A stretch of DNA of 64,000 bases from Cryptomeria japonica (taxonomy: Eukaryota; Streptophyta; Pinopsida; Cupressales; Cupressaceae): the NCBI RefSeq assembly GCF_030272615.1, contig NC_081409.1, positions 239,223,832-239,287,831 on the forward strand, written 5' to 3'. Under the pieces are notes generated by a model. That model saw only the letters and a list, made by a program, of their open reading frames with translations, ran no database searches and was not told the origin of the DNA. This document shows positions 12,026-22,934 of this stretch, one piece after another (the first letter of the stretch is position 1; each line of letters begins with the position of its first letter). Both the position numbers and the translations under genes were made by a program.

Positions 12026-13302
12026 TGATGAGTCATAGTTTTATGGTTCTTTCATAGATAAGTTTGTCATCTTTAGGGGTTTTTGTATTTGTTGATTGAC
12101 TTCATAAACATACTTTAATCGACCTTATATGCTTGTTTTGATAAGTCTTATTACCTGTAGCTGAAACCTTTATTTTGAAAAAACCATGAACCTTATAAAT
12201 GCAATTATAAGTATTTACTATTTTTATGTGTGACTAATGAATATGTTCAAAATAAATGATCATGATGTGTGGATAAAATGTTTGCTCTAACCTTTGTGTG
12301 GTAGCTATATGGAATGATATTTATGAAGGAACATGGTCTCATTCATAGCAATAGGGTAACATGGAAAAAGGATGGATAGCAAGGCAAGAAGAGTTCAAAA
12401 ATCTGTTGAAGACTTGGTCACTACTGTCCCTACTCAATAAGGAGTCTGCAGACTAATCTTGATTCGTTAATAAAGATTGTTAGTTGTCATGAGAGATGTT
12501 AGAAAGGATATAGGAAAGATCTAAAAATGTTCAAAGAAGGACAAGAGTCCTGATTATCTTAGCTTTCCTAGATTTTATGAGTTTTAAATAAAGCTTCCAC
12601 CTATATAGTAGGAAGTGGAGCGAATTTTTTGGGTTGTTGTTAAGGATGAATGTTATAAATCCTTTGTGCATTCTTGTGTTAGTTAGTTCCCAATTTTGTA
12701 TTAAGAAATGTTATGATGTCGAGTTGATTTCTGAATAAAGAAGAGTATCTACTTTCCAAGTTAATATGGCGTTTTTGATATGGTTGTGGGCTTAATCAGT
12801 TAATTTATGTTATAGTTCTCATTCCAGGAGACTCATCCAAGGGGGGCCACTTGGTGAGAATTTTGTATGGTTGTCTTTTATGAACTTTGTTCTTTAAGTT
12901 GCTTAGTTTTGTTTCATTCACTTGCTCATTGTTTGTTCATGCAACCATAGTCTATAACTCTGTGACTGTTCCTGCAGCCACAACAGGGCAGAATAGTTAT
13001 TTATGTACAAGTTGAAGAATTGGTATTTTGTTAGCAGAAATTAATGTTCTTTAAAGTCATGATTTCAAGCAATTTCCTTTTCTGTAAACAGATGTTCAAT
13101 CACTTTCAATTGCTTAAAAATAGAATAAACCTGTTCCTATATGTTCTTAGTGCATATACCTTGCAGTCCCATTTCAAGTTACATGTCCTCGAATTGATAA
13201 ATAAATGAGTCAGAAGAATGGAATTCAGATAGCTGCTCAATGGAAACTTGTGTTTCTAATATGAGTACCTAGCTATGTGTGATAGCCATTGTTTTGCACC
13301 CA
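12026..13302 (+). repeat. 5' LTR of the Athila-like element
   Basis: 1277 bp, TG...CA ends. It lacks the SINE and the 33-bp duplication found in the 3' copy, so it represents the ancestral form. Confidence 0.9.
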
Positions 13303-13308
13303 CATTTT

Positions 13309-13324
13309 TGGCATCGTTGTCAGG
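13309..13324 (+). promoter_or_regulatory. Primer binding site, Athila/tRNA-Asp type, decayed
   Basis: TGGCATCGTTGTCAGG lies a few bases after the LTR. The Athila form is TGGCGCCGTTGCCGGG; the three differences are all transitions, as expected from CpG/CpNpG methylation decay. Confidence 0.75.
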
Positions 13325-13503
13325 ATGGCGACAAACTGGGAGTTTATGGAAACAATAGGATTTCATTTGTCAAAACAGTATATTAGCAGCATTTCATCTG
13401 CAGTATATTATAAGTATTATGTTTTTGAATGCAGTACAAATGTTATCCTTTCAAAATCTGTATGCATTGAAGAAGGGATCCCCTTGGGAGATTCCTACCT
13501 AAT

Positions 13504-15095
13504 TTGGATAACTCTGATGAATATCCACCTGAAAATCCCACTGAGCCAGAACTTGACCATTTTGTGCAACTCTTTGCAGACTTGGATAGCTTAATTCCTC
13601 CACCAGAACCACCACCTAACGAAGATCTAACTGTTGCATTAGTTGTTTACCGAGGCATTATGGCTAGTAGAGGCGATGGTGGAAATAATCCACCCCCACC
13701 CCCTAAATTAACCTTCAAATTTCCCATACCTCCACAAGGAGCCAATGCCAATTTGAAAAACATTCCTCCTTCTGCTCTTCCTCATTTTTATGGCCTTATT
13801 ATAGAAGATCCAAATACCTTTCTCTTTGAATTTGATGTCCTATGCAGAAGCTATGATTACACTACAGATGGACATCACCTCAAATTGTTTCCATCCACCT
13901 TGAAGGATTATGCTTTCCAATGGTTCATGTCTTTAGGAGATGATTTTGTCACTGACTGGGACAACATGAAAGAAAAATTCATTAAGAAATATAAAGATTA
14001 TTGTAGGGGAAGTGATATGAGGGGAGATGATATTTTCAGGATGCAGCAAAAAGATGAAGAGTCCCTAGAAGATTATGTAGGAAGGTTTCTCTTTTGTCTA
14101 AAGAAATCCCAACATAATTAATTGAGTGAAGATTCACATAAATTGGTCTTCTTAAGGGGAGTCAATGAAGAATGTATAGATTTTCTCAACCTCATGGTTG
14201 GAGGAGATATTACTCAAGCTACATGGAGTGACATACAACTACTTTGCCAAAATTATTCAAGAGCTGCATTAAGAAATCCTAGAGGATCCAAGTACATGTC
14301 ATCACAAAGCAAATCTAACTCTAGAGTTTAAAAAATGTTGTTGACCAATCTATTCAAAGATTTTTAGCAGGACATCATCAATAATATGGCCACACAAATT
14401 GACACTCTCCAAGCTAAACAAAAACAAGAAGTTGCAGAAGCAATGTTGTCTGAATTCCATCCACATTGTAGATAGAAGAAAAATGAGTGCAAATGTAAAA
14501 GTTGGCCAGCATTGATAAGAAAATGCATCAACCAGACTTTCATCAAATTGAGGATGATGAAGGACAAATTTTCTTTGTGGCACAAAGAAAACCATGGGTT
14601 CAAAGACAAGGTATGCCACTTGATCCTTTATCTTTTAATGGTCCATATTCATATGCATCTAATAATCAATGGAAAAACCAATATACTCCTAATATTGGCA
14701 ATTATGGGAATCCTCAATGGAACTATCAACCTAATTCTTGGTCTAGACCCCAAGATCAATGGCAGCCACCTCAAGCGAGTTGGCAAGCTCAACAATCTAG
14801 TTGGCCCCAACAACAACCTTGGAGAGGACAACATTGGTCTAACCAGGTTAATCCACCTCCAACCTCTCAGCCAAATATTATGCCACCTGCAAATGTTTTG
14901 CCAAGACCTACACAAATTCCTACCCAACCTACCCCTAATCCTAACAATAAACCACAACAACCTGTGTATTCAGCTAAGTTTAACCAATATCCTCCCTACT
15001 CAGTTAATATCAGTGATGTTCATCTAAGGTCGGGAAAAACTTTGCAATCACCAACCACTCCTGTAATCACAGGGTTAACCAATGAGGAGGAATAA
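13504..15095 (+). pseudogene. gag of the Athila-like element (broken)
   Basis: Structural protein of the virus-like particle. Residues encoded at about 13740-14120 form the retrotransposon gag domain, with HFYGLIIEDPNTFLFEFDVL, AFQWFMSLGDD and a WDNMKEKFIKKY segment as in plant Athila gags. A TAA at 14119-14121 interrupts the frame and the same frame continues to 14331. After a frame change, the C-terminal Pro/Gln/Trp-rich tail is read at 14502-15095. No zinc knuckle is seen, which fits Athila-type gags. The sequence before 13504 has no clear start. It is not translatable as one product. Confidence 0.85.
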
Positions 15096-15099
15096 ATAG

Positions 15100-15768
15100 T
15101 TGAATCTACCCCAATTTTATCACTTAATGACCCTAAATATCCAAACCCTCCATTCCCTCAAAGATTGGCTCAACCAAAAATCTGTTCCTGAGCCAACATT
15201 TGATTTCTTGGATCAGCTTAAGCAAGTCTCCATAAAAATTCCTCTTTTCCAGGATATTATGGACATACCTATATATAGAAAAGCTCTTAGGGAAGCTTGT
15301 TTACAGAAACCTGGACAGAAGAAAAAGGACCCCACAACAGTTCATGTCTTGGTTAAACTAGCTGACATCATGCTGGTAAAAGTGATCATGCCTAAGTACT
15401 CAGACCCTGTTAGTCGAGTCATTTCAATTATGATAAATGGAGTCATGATTCAAAATGCTCTCATAGACCTAGGAGCTGCTATTAATGTAATGACGAAGGA
15501 GATTATGCAAAGTCTAAATTTGGCCCATATAAGACCTACTCATACAATCCTCCAATTAGTTGATAGTTCCATAGTTAAACTGGATGGTATTATAGAAGAC
15601 ATTGTGGTAACTCTTGAATCTTGGGAGTATCCTATTGATTTTATGATTCTATCACCTAAGACTACTTTGGGAGGCTATCCAGTTATTTTGGGAAGGCCTT
15701 GGTTGGCTACGATAGATGCTTATATTGGTTGCAAATCTGGGAACATGACTATTTCAAATGGAGATAGT
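15100..15768 (+). pseudogene. Protease region of Athila-like pol, truncated by foreign DNA
   Basis: Aspartic protease that would cut the polyprotein. It has the Athila-type active-site context ALIDLGAAINVM (D-L-G in place of the usual D-T/S-G) and the later VILGRPWLATIDAYIGCKSG block. A frameshift near 15180 separates it from the gag tail. Athila-type sequence stops at about 15768, where a 21-bp minisatellite begins. The missing end of the protease and the first RT blocks are not found elsewhere in the window. Confidence 0.82.
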
Positions 15769-15915
15769 AAAAGCGCTACCCTAAGGTGCAAAAGCGTTGT
15801 TTTAAGTTGTAAAAGTGTTATTTTATTGAGAAAATGTGTGCTTCTAAGGGATAAAAGCGTTGTACTGTTGCTCAAAAGTGATGTTTTGTTGGTCAAAAGC
15901 ATTATTCTGCGCAAC
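15769..15915 (+). repeat. 21-bp minisatellite array A, seven units
   Basis: Seven consecutive units with a core like AAAAGCGYTRTYYTA; six are 21 bp and one is offset by a base. Because 21 is a multiple of three, the preceding protease frame stays open and reads seven heptads (KSATLRC, KSVVLSC, KSVILLR and so on). This is probably a by-product of the repeat, not a real protein domain. Confidence 0.85.
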
Positions 15916-17013
15916 AACTGCATGATTTTGACTGTATTAAAAAGGTTTTTCAATATTTCCAGCAAGTTGTCAGATTTTTGCTCAATTCAGACTGATGATT
16001 TTTCAAGTTTTTGACCATTTTGAGAACGTTTTTGTAAACACAAAAGACACAATGTTTTTGAAATCAAAGTGCACAAGCAAGTACAAATCCTATGGTAGGC
16101 CGAGACAATAATTGTTAAGTCTCACATGGGGTTTCCCTCGAGGCTATGCTATTCAGAGCGGATATTTAGGTGCTTGACCCCACTGGCTCTACCCTCGACA
16201 CTCACTTCTCTGGGGCAGCCAAGCATCATTTTCTATGAAAACTCCCCATGGAAAACTTCATATCTTTACTAAGAACTGTATGTGTGTGAGTTGTTTCAGA
16301 GGTCCGACCTCCTGCGCCAACAATTAGAAGGATTTTGGCAGCTAATACAAATGGTTTTTAGTAAGGGCTTTCGGTCATGTGGCCATACATGCGACATTTT
16401 ACACTCTGTAAATACAAAAGGTTCCTAACTTATAGAGGTTACGCTCCATAGGGTTTATGGGGAAACATAGTGTCGGTATGAACTAATCAACACATGTTGT
16501 CTATGACTTTCATCACAAACACGATTTATTTAGAGTGGATCGGAAAGACTCGGTATTAGCTTGTTTCCACTTGGGTCGTTCCCCTCTCACTAGCCCCCTC
16601 AAGGAAGCTCGGGAACTCAAGCCCTCTAAAGGTTACACATAAAGGAAATAGGTCTAGTTTTGTTATCACCATATGAAAGTGAGAGCATACTCGCCTACTA
16701 CTTCAACAAACATGGAAGAGAAAGGTTTATTTTAAGCCTTCTAAGAATCTATGTGCAACTACTTTAAGGAAAACACTCAAATGCAAGTTGCATGCTGTTG
16801 ATTATCCTCCTGGTTAGACTAGATGAGCCAGATATGATGTTTTACTTGAAAAATCCTTAATTTAGTTAAGTGAGGAAATGCATAAAATTTTCTGAAAATG
16901 AACCCTGCACCCACAAATGTCAATAGTTTTCAAATTCTTAAGTCTTGGACATTCGGACCTGCAAAATTGTTAGCTTTCAGATTATAAAAATTCAAATTTC
17001 ACCCACTGAGAGA
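15916..17013. other. Non-coding insert between the two minisatellite arrays
   Basis: About 1.1 kb, relatively GC-richer than its surroundings (16080-16640) and with no ORF. It looks like the leader or untranslated internal part of another LTR element that replaced part of the Athila pol gene. No terminal structure is visible. Confidence 0.45.
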
Positions 17014-17266
17014 ACAAAAGCGCTATCCTAACAAGAAAAAGCGCTATCCTAGATGGCAAAAGCGCTATACTAAACAACAAAAGTGCTAACTTGTACAAAA
17101 AAGGCGCTAACCTATTTCTTGAATGCACGAATTCATGATTAAAAGTGCTATTCTATTTAAAACAGGCATTAACCTAAGCGATACAAGCGCTAACCTACTT
17201 AACAAATGCGCTGTCAAATTTCACAAATGCGTGAAACTGGCTTACAAAAGCGTTAAATTGATTCTA
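17014..17266 (+). repeat. 21-bp minisatellite array B, about eleven units
   Basis: Same orientation and same core (AAAAGCGCTATCCTA) as the array at 15769-15915, with most units 21 bp and one 42-bp double unit. It lies 1.1 kb downstream of array A. Units are better preserved at the left end. Stops occur in all frames. Confidence 0.82.
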
Positions 17267-17288
17267 CAAGAATAAGACAAGATATTAG

Positions 17289-18636
17289 TGTTGGCATTTG
17301 CATGAAGATTGCATTAATGATATGTTATGTTGTCATTGATGTCAATTAAATGGGTAATGATATTTTTGATATTGTTGTAATATTGTTACTGTAACCGGTA
17401 GGAAGAATTTGTGGAGTGAACCGATAACTGGTGTAAACCTTATATATTGATGTAACCGGTAAACCCTACCTATTGTTTTTGATAAACCCTAACTGATTAA
17501 GTTTGGTGAATTGGTTATATTGGTTTATGATCTGATGATGAGCGGTAATGATTATGACACATATGATTATTGTATGAAGACAATTCAAAGAGATTTTGGC
17601 GAGTTGTTGTAACGGTTGTTGTCTAGGGAATGAGCAAATGTATTGCATCTAATGCAAAGCGCGTGATGAGTTACTAAGTTCGATGAAGTGGTGATCAAGG
17701 AGCGATCAAGGTTTTCTTGATTGATGTGCAGAGATTGCTATGTAATCCAACGGTCATACTTGAACTGATTTGTTTGTAATCTCTATGAGAATTAGGTTTT
17801 TGTTGTGTTACTGACCTAATTGATTTGTATTTAAGGTTGATGAAGTTGTTTAGTTTAATGAGCTGGCAAGGAGATAAACATAGTTCAGTTGAGTGTGTGG
17901 TTGCCAAACCGGATGATGTATCTACCGTTTGAGTAAAGGCAGATAGGAGCATGAAATGGATCTGATCAAGCAAGTGTAGTGCTATTCAAACAGATCAGCA
18001 AAATCCTGTTGTTTTTAACAATTACAACATAATTGAAATCCCCTAACCGGGTAAGCTCTAACAAGCTTGGTGTTATTAAATCCTCTAACAAGGTGGTCCA
18101 TTAGATTGGATTTTTAAATCCTCACAGGGTATTGCTTCTAACAAGGCATTTGTAGTGAATCCCTTAACCGGGTGATTCCTAATAGGATCAGTTCTTAACA
18201 TGACTTTTTGTAAAGCTTTAACAGGCTAGGCTCCTAATAGGGCGAACTTCAGAAGAGTTCAGATAGTTATCTTGTGAGTCTCATCTCACTGTGGTTTTTA
18301 CCCATTTTGGTTTCCACGTCAAAAATATTTGTGTCAAGTGGTGAATGTTTTTGTGGTTATGTTATCATGGTTGATTCACTTAACTACTTAACTATTTTGA
18401 TAAGTCATGATAACCAGAAGTATTGAGATATGAAGAAGTTATTTACTATTAATTTGTTGTAATAGTCAACCGGTTTATCCTATGAGTTTCTATCTTGACA
18501 GAGTTATTATTCTAAGTTTACATTGAGAGATTGATTTGTGAGATTGGTGAAGTTCGTATCAGTTTTTCTATCTACTGATTCACCCCCCCCCCCTCTCAGT
18601 AGTTGACCGGATACTTATTCTTTCAACATACCATCA
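17289..18636 (+). mobile_element. Solo LTR, 1.35 kb, TSD ATTAG
   Basis: Begins TGTTGGCATTTGCATG and ends TACCATCA, so the ends are near-inverted (TGTTGG/CCATCA). It is flanked exactly by ATTAG (17284-17288 and 18637-18641). Near its 3' end is the box CTGATTCACCCCC...CTCTCAGT, shared with other LTRs in this window. No internal region or second LTR is present, so it is a solo LTR left by LTR-LTR recombination. It lies within foreign DNA that itself interrupts the Athila-like element. Confidence 0.83.
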
Positions 18637-18654
18637 ATTAGAAAGGTAAGTGCG

Positions 18655-19795
18655 AGGCCTGAGCCCCACAGTGGGCACCAAAAATGTTGAGGCTAAAGTT
18701 GAACTCCAAAGAAATGTCCTGAAACTTGTTAGTCCATCATGAGATATAAAAGAAAGCTACATGAAAACTTAGCTTCAACCAATGAAACATCATGAAATAA
18801 AAATAAATAAAAGAGATTATACCTTCATGATTTATGTCTCATTGTGTCCTAACTCCATTGTTCTTGGTTGCAGATAATTTTGCTCTCAGACAAGCACAGG
18901 TAGCTTCCAAGATGGCATATGAAGAATGGACTGCTAGTTAACTAATACTATGATATGCATATGCAAATGATTTAAGCTAACATGATATTAAGCTATGATA
19001 AAAATTCTAAAACTGCTAATTGCTTCAAACTCAAACTCACAGATGCAAAATAAAGACTCCTAGAATGACTATAAGATTAGCTATTAGACTATTAGTTTCA
19101 AAATGGCTTAGGAGACCTCTTTTTATAGATTTTTTGGTGCATGGGCTTAGGTGGCAGAGGTTAAATGGTCATGATCGAATCTTGCAAATTGGATGGCTAT
19201 GAGTAAGAAGTTGAATGTTGAGAGAAAGGGGGAAGGAGAAGACAAGTGTCACTCATCTCACCTTGACTGAGTTGAAGACTTGAGAGGATATAGGATAGTT
19301 AGAGAAGATGTAGGAATGAGAGGACAAGTGGACTCAAGTCCTCCTAAGATATAGGGATGTTGGAGAGAATATAGAAGAAGGTTAGGAAATATGTATAAGC
19401 ACACAATATTTCATTTATTTTGGAAGTTGGAGATAAGTGGCTAATAAATGGTTTATTTTATTGAATTAATCTAGCCATATGATAGATGAGTTGGCAAAGA
19501 AGAAATGATGTGGAGATGGAAAGGTGAGTTGGAAATAGAATTAAATAATTAAGAAATTATTTAATAAATGAGACTATAGGATAGAAGATAGAGGAATAAT
19601 TAAATATTAGATATTTAATTAATTGACTAGAAGAAAAGGATATAATGAATTAATTAATAAAATATTTCAATTAAATTAAATAATAGAATAATATGAAATG
19701 AATTAAATAAATTAATCTTTTCAAATTAACTATTTAATAGAAGAATAATTATTAAATAAATATAAAATATTTATATTTATTTAATTGCTCATAGC
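18655..19795 (-). repeat. LTR fragment of another gypsy element (minus strand) with primer-site-like edge
   Basis: On the minus strand, an LTR-like end CTTTAGCCTCAACA (about 18685) is followed by TTTTTGGTGCCCACTGTGGG. That resembles the primer-site region of Tat-type gypsy elements. To the right lies about 1.1 kb ending in a TTAATTAAATA-rich zone (19400-19790), then Athila RT resumes at about 19803. No second LTR copy or target duplication was found. I infer a truncated element that includes the 15769-18684 DNA as its internal part. Confidence 0.45.
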
Positions 19796-19802
19796 CATTT
19801 TT

Positions 19803-20780
19803 ATGTGTATACAACTACCCAAAAAGATCACTTTCCACTACCTTTCATTGATCAGGTACTTGATTCTCTGGCAGGTAAGAAATATTTCTCATTTCTTAAT
19901 GGGTTTAGTGGTTATACTCGGATTCAAATTGCACCAGAGGACCAGGACAAGACAACTTTCACTTGTCCCTGGGGAACCTATGCTTACTTTGTCCTTCCAT
20001 TGGGGTTATGTAATGCTCCAACAACATTTCAAAGAGCAGTTCTAAGTATTTTTGCAGACATCTCACATAATTGTATGGATATCTATATGGATGATTTCAC
20101 CACATACGGTGATGAATTTCATGAAGCACTTGATAATCTATCTAAGGTGCTATAGAGATGCCAAGATCATAATTTGTCACTCAATAGTGAGAAATGCTTT
20201 CTTATGATGCAAGAAGGAGTAGTATTGGGACATTACATTTCAGCTAAAGGAATTCAAGTGGACCCTGCTATAATTGAGGTAATTCAAACTCTTCCAGTCC
20301 TTGCCAAGCAAAAAGATGTACGTAGTTTCTTAGGGCATGTTGGTTACTATAGGAGATTTATCAAAAAAATTAGTACTATTGCAAGCCCTTTGTATGGTCT
20401 TTTATTAAAAGATGTTGACTTTCAATGGACACCATTGTATGACAAAGCATTTCAAGAGCTCAAAACAATACTCATATAGGCACCGGTCCTACAAGTCTCT
20501 AAGTGGAAACTTCCTTTCTATATATATATTGATGCCTCCTACCATGCAGTAGGAGCAGTTCTTGCTCAAAAAGAAGGAGCCTTAGAAAATGCAGTCTATT
20601 TCAGTAGCAAAAATGTGTAGGGAGCTTAAATCAATTACACTGTCACAGAAAAGGAGATGTTAGCAATTATATATGCTATCAATAAGTTCAGACATGACAT
20701 TACATGATACCAAGTCTTTGGTTATACTGATCATACAACAATAAGATACCTTATGAATAATTAAACCAGTTGTTTTAGGA
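19803..20780 (+). pseudogene. Reverse transcriptase and RNase H of the Athila-like element (5' truncated, stops)
   Basis: RT starts abruptly at KDHFPLPFIDQVLDSLAGKK; the earlier RT blocks are missing. It continues with TFTCPWGTYAYFVLPLGLCN, the catalytic YMDDF (about 20090) and FLGHVGYYRRFI. RNase H residues are visible: FYIYIDAS, TEKEMLAIIYAINKF and VFGYTDHTTIRYLMN. In-frame stops occur at 20153, 20477 and several times in RNase H (20618 onward). The frame is otherwise constant, so damage is mainly substitutions. Confidence 0.9.
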
Positions 20781-20795
20781 AGACTAGCAAGATGG

Positions 20796-22207
20796 TTGTT
20801 CTTGATGCAAGAAATTGATATTACCATCATTGACAAACCAGGAAAGACAAATGTTGTTGTTGATTGCTTATCCAGACTTACACACCAGCCTAATGAGCCT
20901 ATAATATATGACTCATTTTCAGATGATCATTTGTTTGCAATCATAGTGCACATACCATGGTATGCAGATATAGCTAATTGTTTAGTTATCGGTAAGGTAC
21001 CTAACTACTTTTCCCCAAAGGATAAGAGAATTTTTCTTGAAAAGAGATTTCCATACACATGGGTAAATGGATGTTTGTTATATACTGGACTAGACAATGT
21101 TATGACAAGATGCATTAGAGAAGATAAAACATTTGACATCCTCCATGCATGCCATGATGAACCTTGTGGTGGTCATTTTGCAACCAAAAGAACAACCATC
21201 AAAATAGTTAACACAAGGTATTATTGGCCTACTCTACATAAGTATGCAGCTAACTATACTAGAAAATGTGATAGATGCCAGAGGATGGGGTGCCCAACAA
21301 AGTTAGATGAGATGCCACCGCATCCACAGGTAGTTGTTACACCATTTGATAAATGGGGTATGGACTTCATTGGTCCAATTGATCCTCCATCTAATGGAAA
21401 ATCCTACATCTTAGTCTGTTCTGACTACCTAACTAAATGGGCTGAAGTCAAAGCAATTAAACATGCCAGGGACAATAAAGTTGCAGAGTTCCTGTATGAG
21501 GATATATTTACCAGATATGGAGTACCTCGAGAACTTGTAACTGAGCAAGGTGCGCAATTCACATCTAGCTTGATTGCTGCTATGATAAAGGAGTATAATA
21601 TTAGACAAAAAGTCTACACCCTATCATCCTCAAGCTAATGGTCAAGCTGAAGTGACTAATAGATAAATTGAGGCCATCCTCACAAAAATAGTTGCACTAC
21701 ATAGGAAAGATTGGGCATATCTCCTCCCTGAAGCATTCTGGGCCTACCACACATCCTGGAAAACAATAACAGGGTTTACACCCTTTGAGCTGGTTTATGG
21801 TAAACATGTTGTCATGCCCATTAAATTTGAGTATAAAACTCTGCGTACAATAGTACAATTGGGTATGCAATTGTCAGAGGCATAGCAAGAAAGAATATTG
21901 CATCTCAATCAGTTAGATGAATTAAGGAAATCAACATTATAGAACACAGTTTTAGTCCAACAACATTGCATGAAGTGGCATGATAAATACATCAAACCTA
22001 AAACTTTTCATGCTGGGGATTTAAGGATAATCTGGGGAAGTTACAAACAAGGTGGCTAGGCCCTTATGAAATTGAACAAGTGTTTGATAATGGCGCAACC
22101 AAGTTGGCAACTATTGATAATGCAAGGTTCAAACTGGTTGTCAATGGCCATAGACTCCGCCTATATCTTAAACCAAGCACTAAGGAAGAGTTTCTTCAAC
22201 AATTTTA
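20796..22207 (+). pseudogene. Integrase of the Athila-like element (broken)
   Basis: Would insert the cDNA copy. The N-terminal HHCC-type region has HACHDEPCGGHFATKR and later CDRCQR. The core has WGMDFIGPI (first Asp). The second catalytic position reads TEQGAQFTSS, where the family has an Asp, so this residue is Asp-to-Glu. After a frameshift near 21620 the third block follows, HPQANGQAEVTN (Glu). The C-terminal block is GATKLATIDNARFKLVVNGH followed by RLRLYLKPSTKEEFLQQF and a stop at about 22207. Stops are present around 21660-21950. Confidence 0.88.
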
Positions 22208-22934
22208 ACCGCTTACGAATCTTCTTGCAACCACTAAAGGAGAGCCTTCGGGTCCACCATTTACTTGATGACAGTTGTCAAAAATCATAATAAACACTCC
22301 ATGTCCACCTGGAGTTTCTTTTTCCATTTCATTCCACGTCGTCTCCATATCATTCTGTGTTCTTGTCTTTCATTTCACTTCTGCCACCATAATTCTTCTT
22401 TGAACATTTCAACAACAATTTGCTCTTACATCGCACATACCAACACACATCACAACGTGCCACAATCACATCCCAAAGAACGTAAGTATATTTACACTTT
22501 CATGATTATGACTTTTGATTCATATTTTTTGTCATTTCATTCAAATTTTAAATAATGATGATTGCATTCTGATTTCCTACCCTTACACATGTGTGGACAC
22601 TATGTCTATCTTCAGTTAGGGGGGGGGGGGGGGGGGGGGGCAATTGATTGTGAGATAAGGTATTTTCATTATTAGACCTATAAAATTTCAATAAGCACGT
22701 TAACTCAGGTTAAAGGAATGGGTTAGTTTTTACTTGCCATTGTTAAAGTCTAGTTTATTCCTAATTTGGCAAATTTTTAAACTTTTTCCTTTCAAGTCAA
22801 GTTTGTGTAAAACCCTGTTCTATTTGGAAGTCTACCTAGTACACACCATTTCCTCTTGTTGTCTGAAAGCATAAAGCTTCATATCTTTGGGTTAACATAA
22901 CAAGATTTTCTTGAAGAAAATAACAATTGCAATA
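22208..22934 (+). other. Spacer between pol and the third ORF
   Basis: About 730 bp of non-coding sequence after integrase, containing the G22 tract. Small frames here (22265-22555) show no family features. Confidence 0.5.
22619..22640 (+). repeat. G22 homopolymer, internal purine tract of the Athila-like element
   Basis: CTTCAGTTA followed by 22 G. The same lead-in, CTTCAGTTGGGGGG, is the terminal purine tract directly before the 3' LTR (25544-25557). It therefore looks like an internal second copy of the polypurine tract, separating pol from the third ORF. Confidence 0.75.

Noticed and set aside
14512-15027. 171-codon frame parallel to the gag tail
   Set aside because: Frame-shifted shadow of the Pro/Gln-rich gag C-terminus.
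15769-17266. Possible CRISPR-like array from the regular 21-bp units
   Set aside because: Units abut with no unique spacers and the context is a plant retrotransposon; it is a minisatellite.
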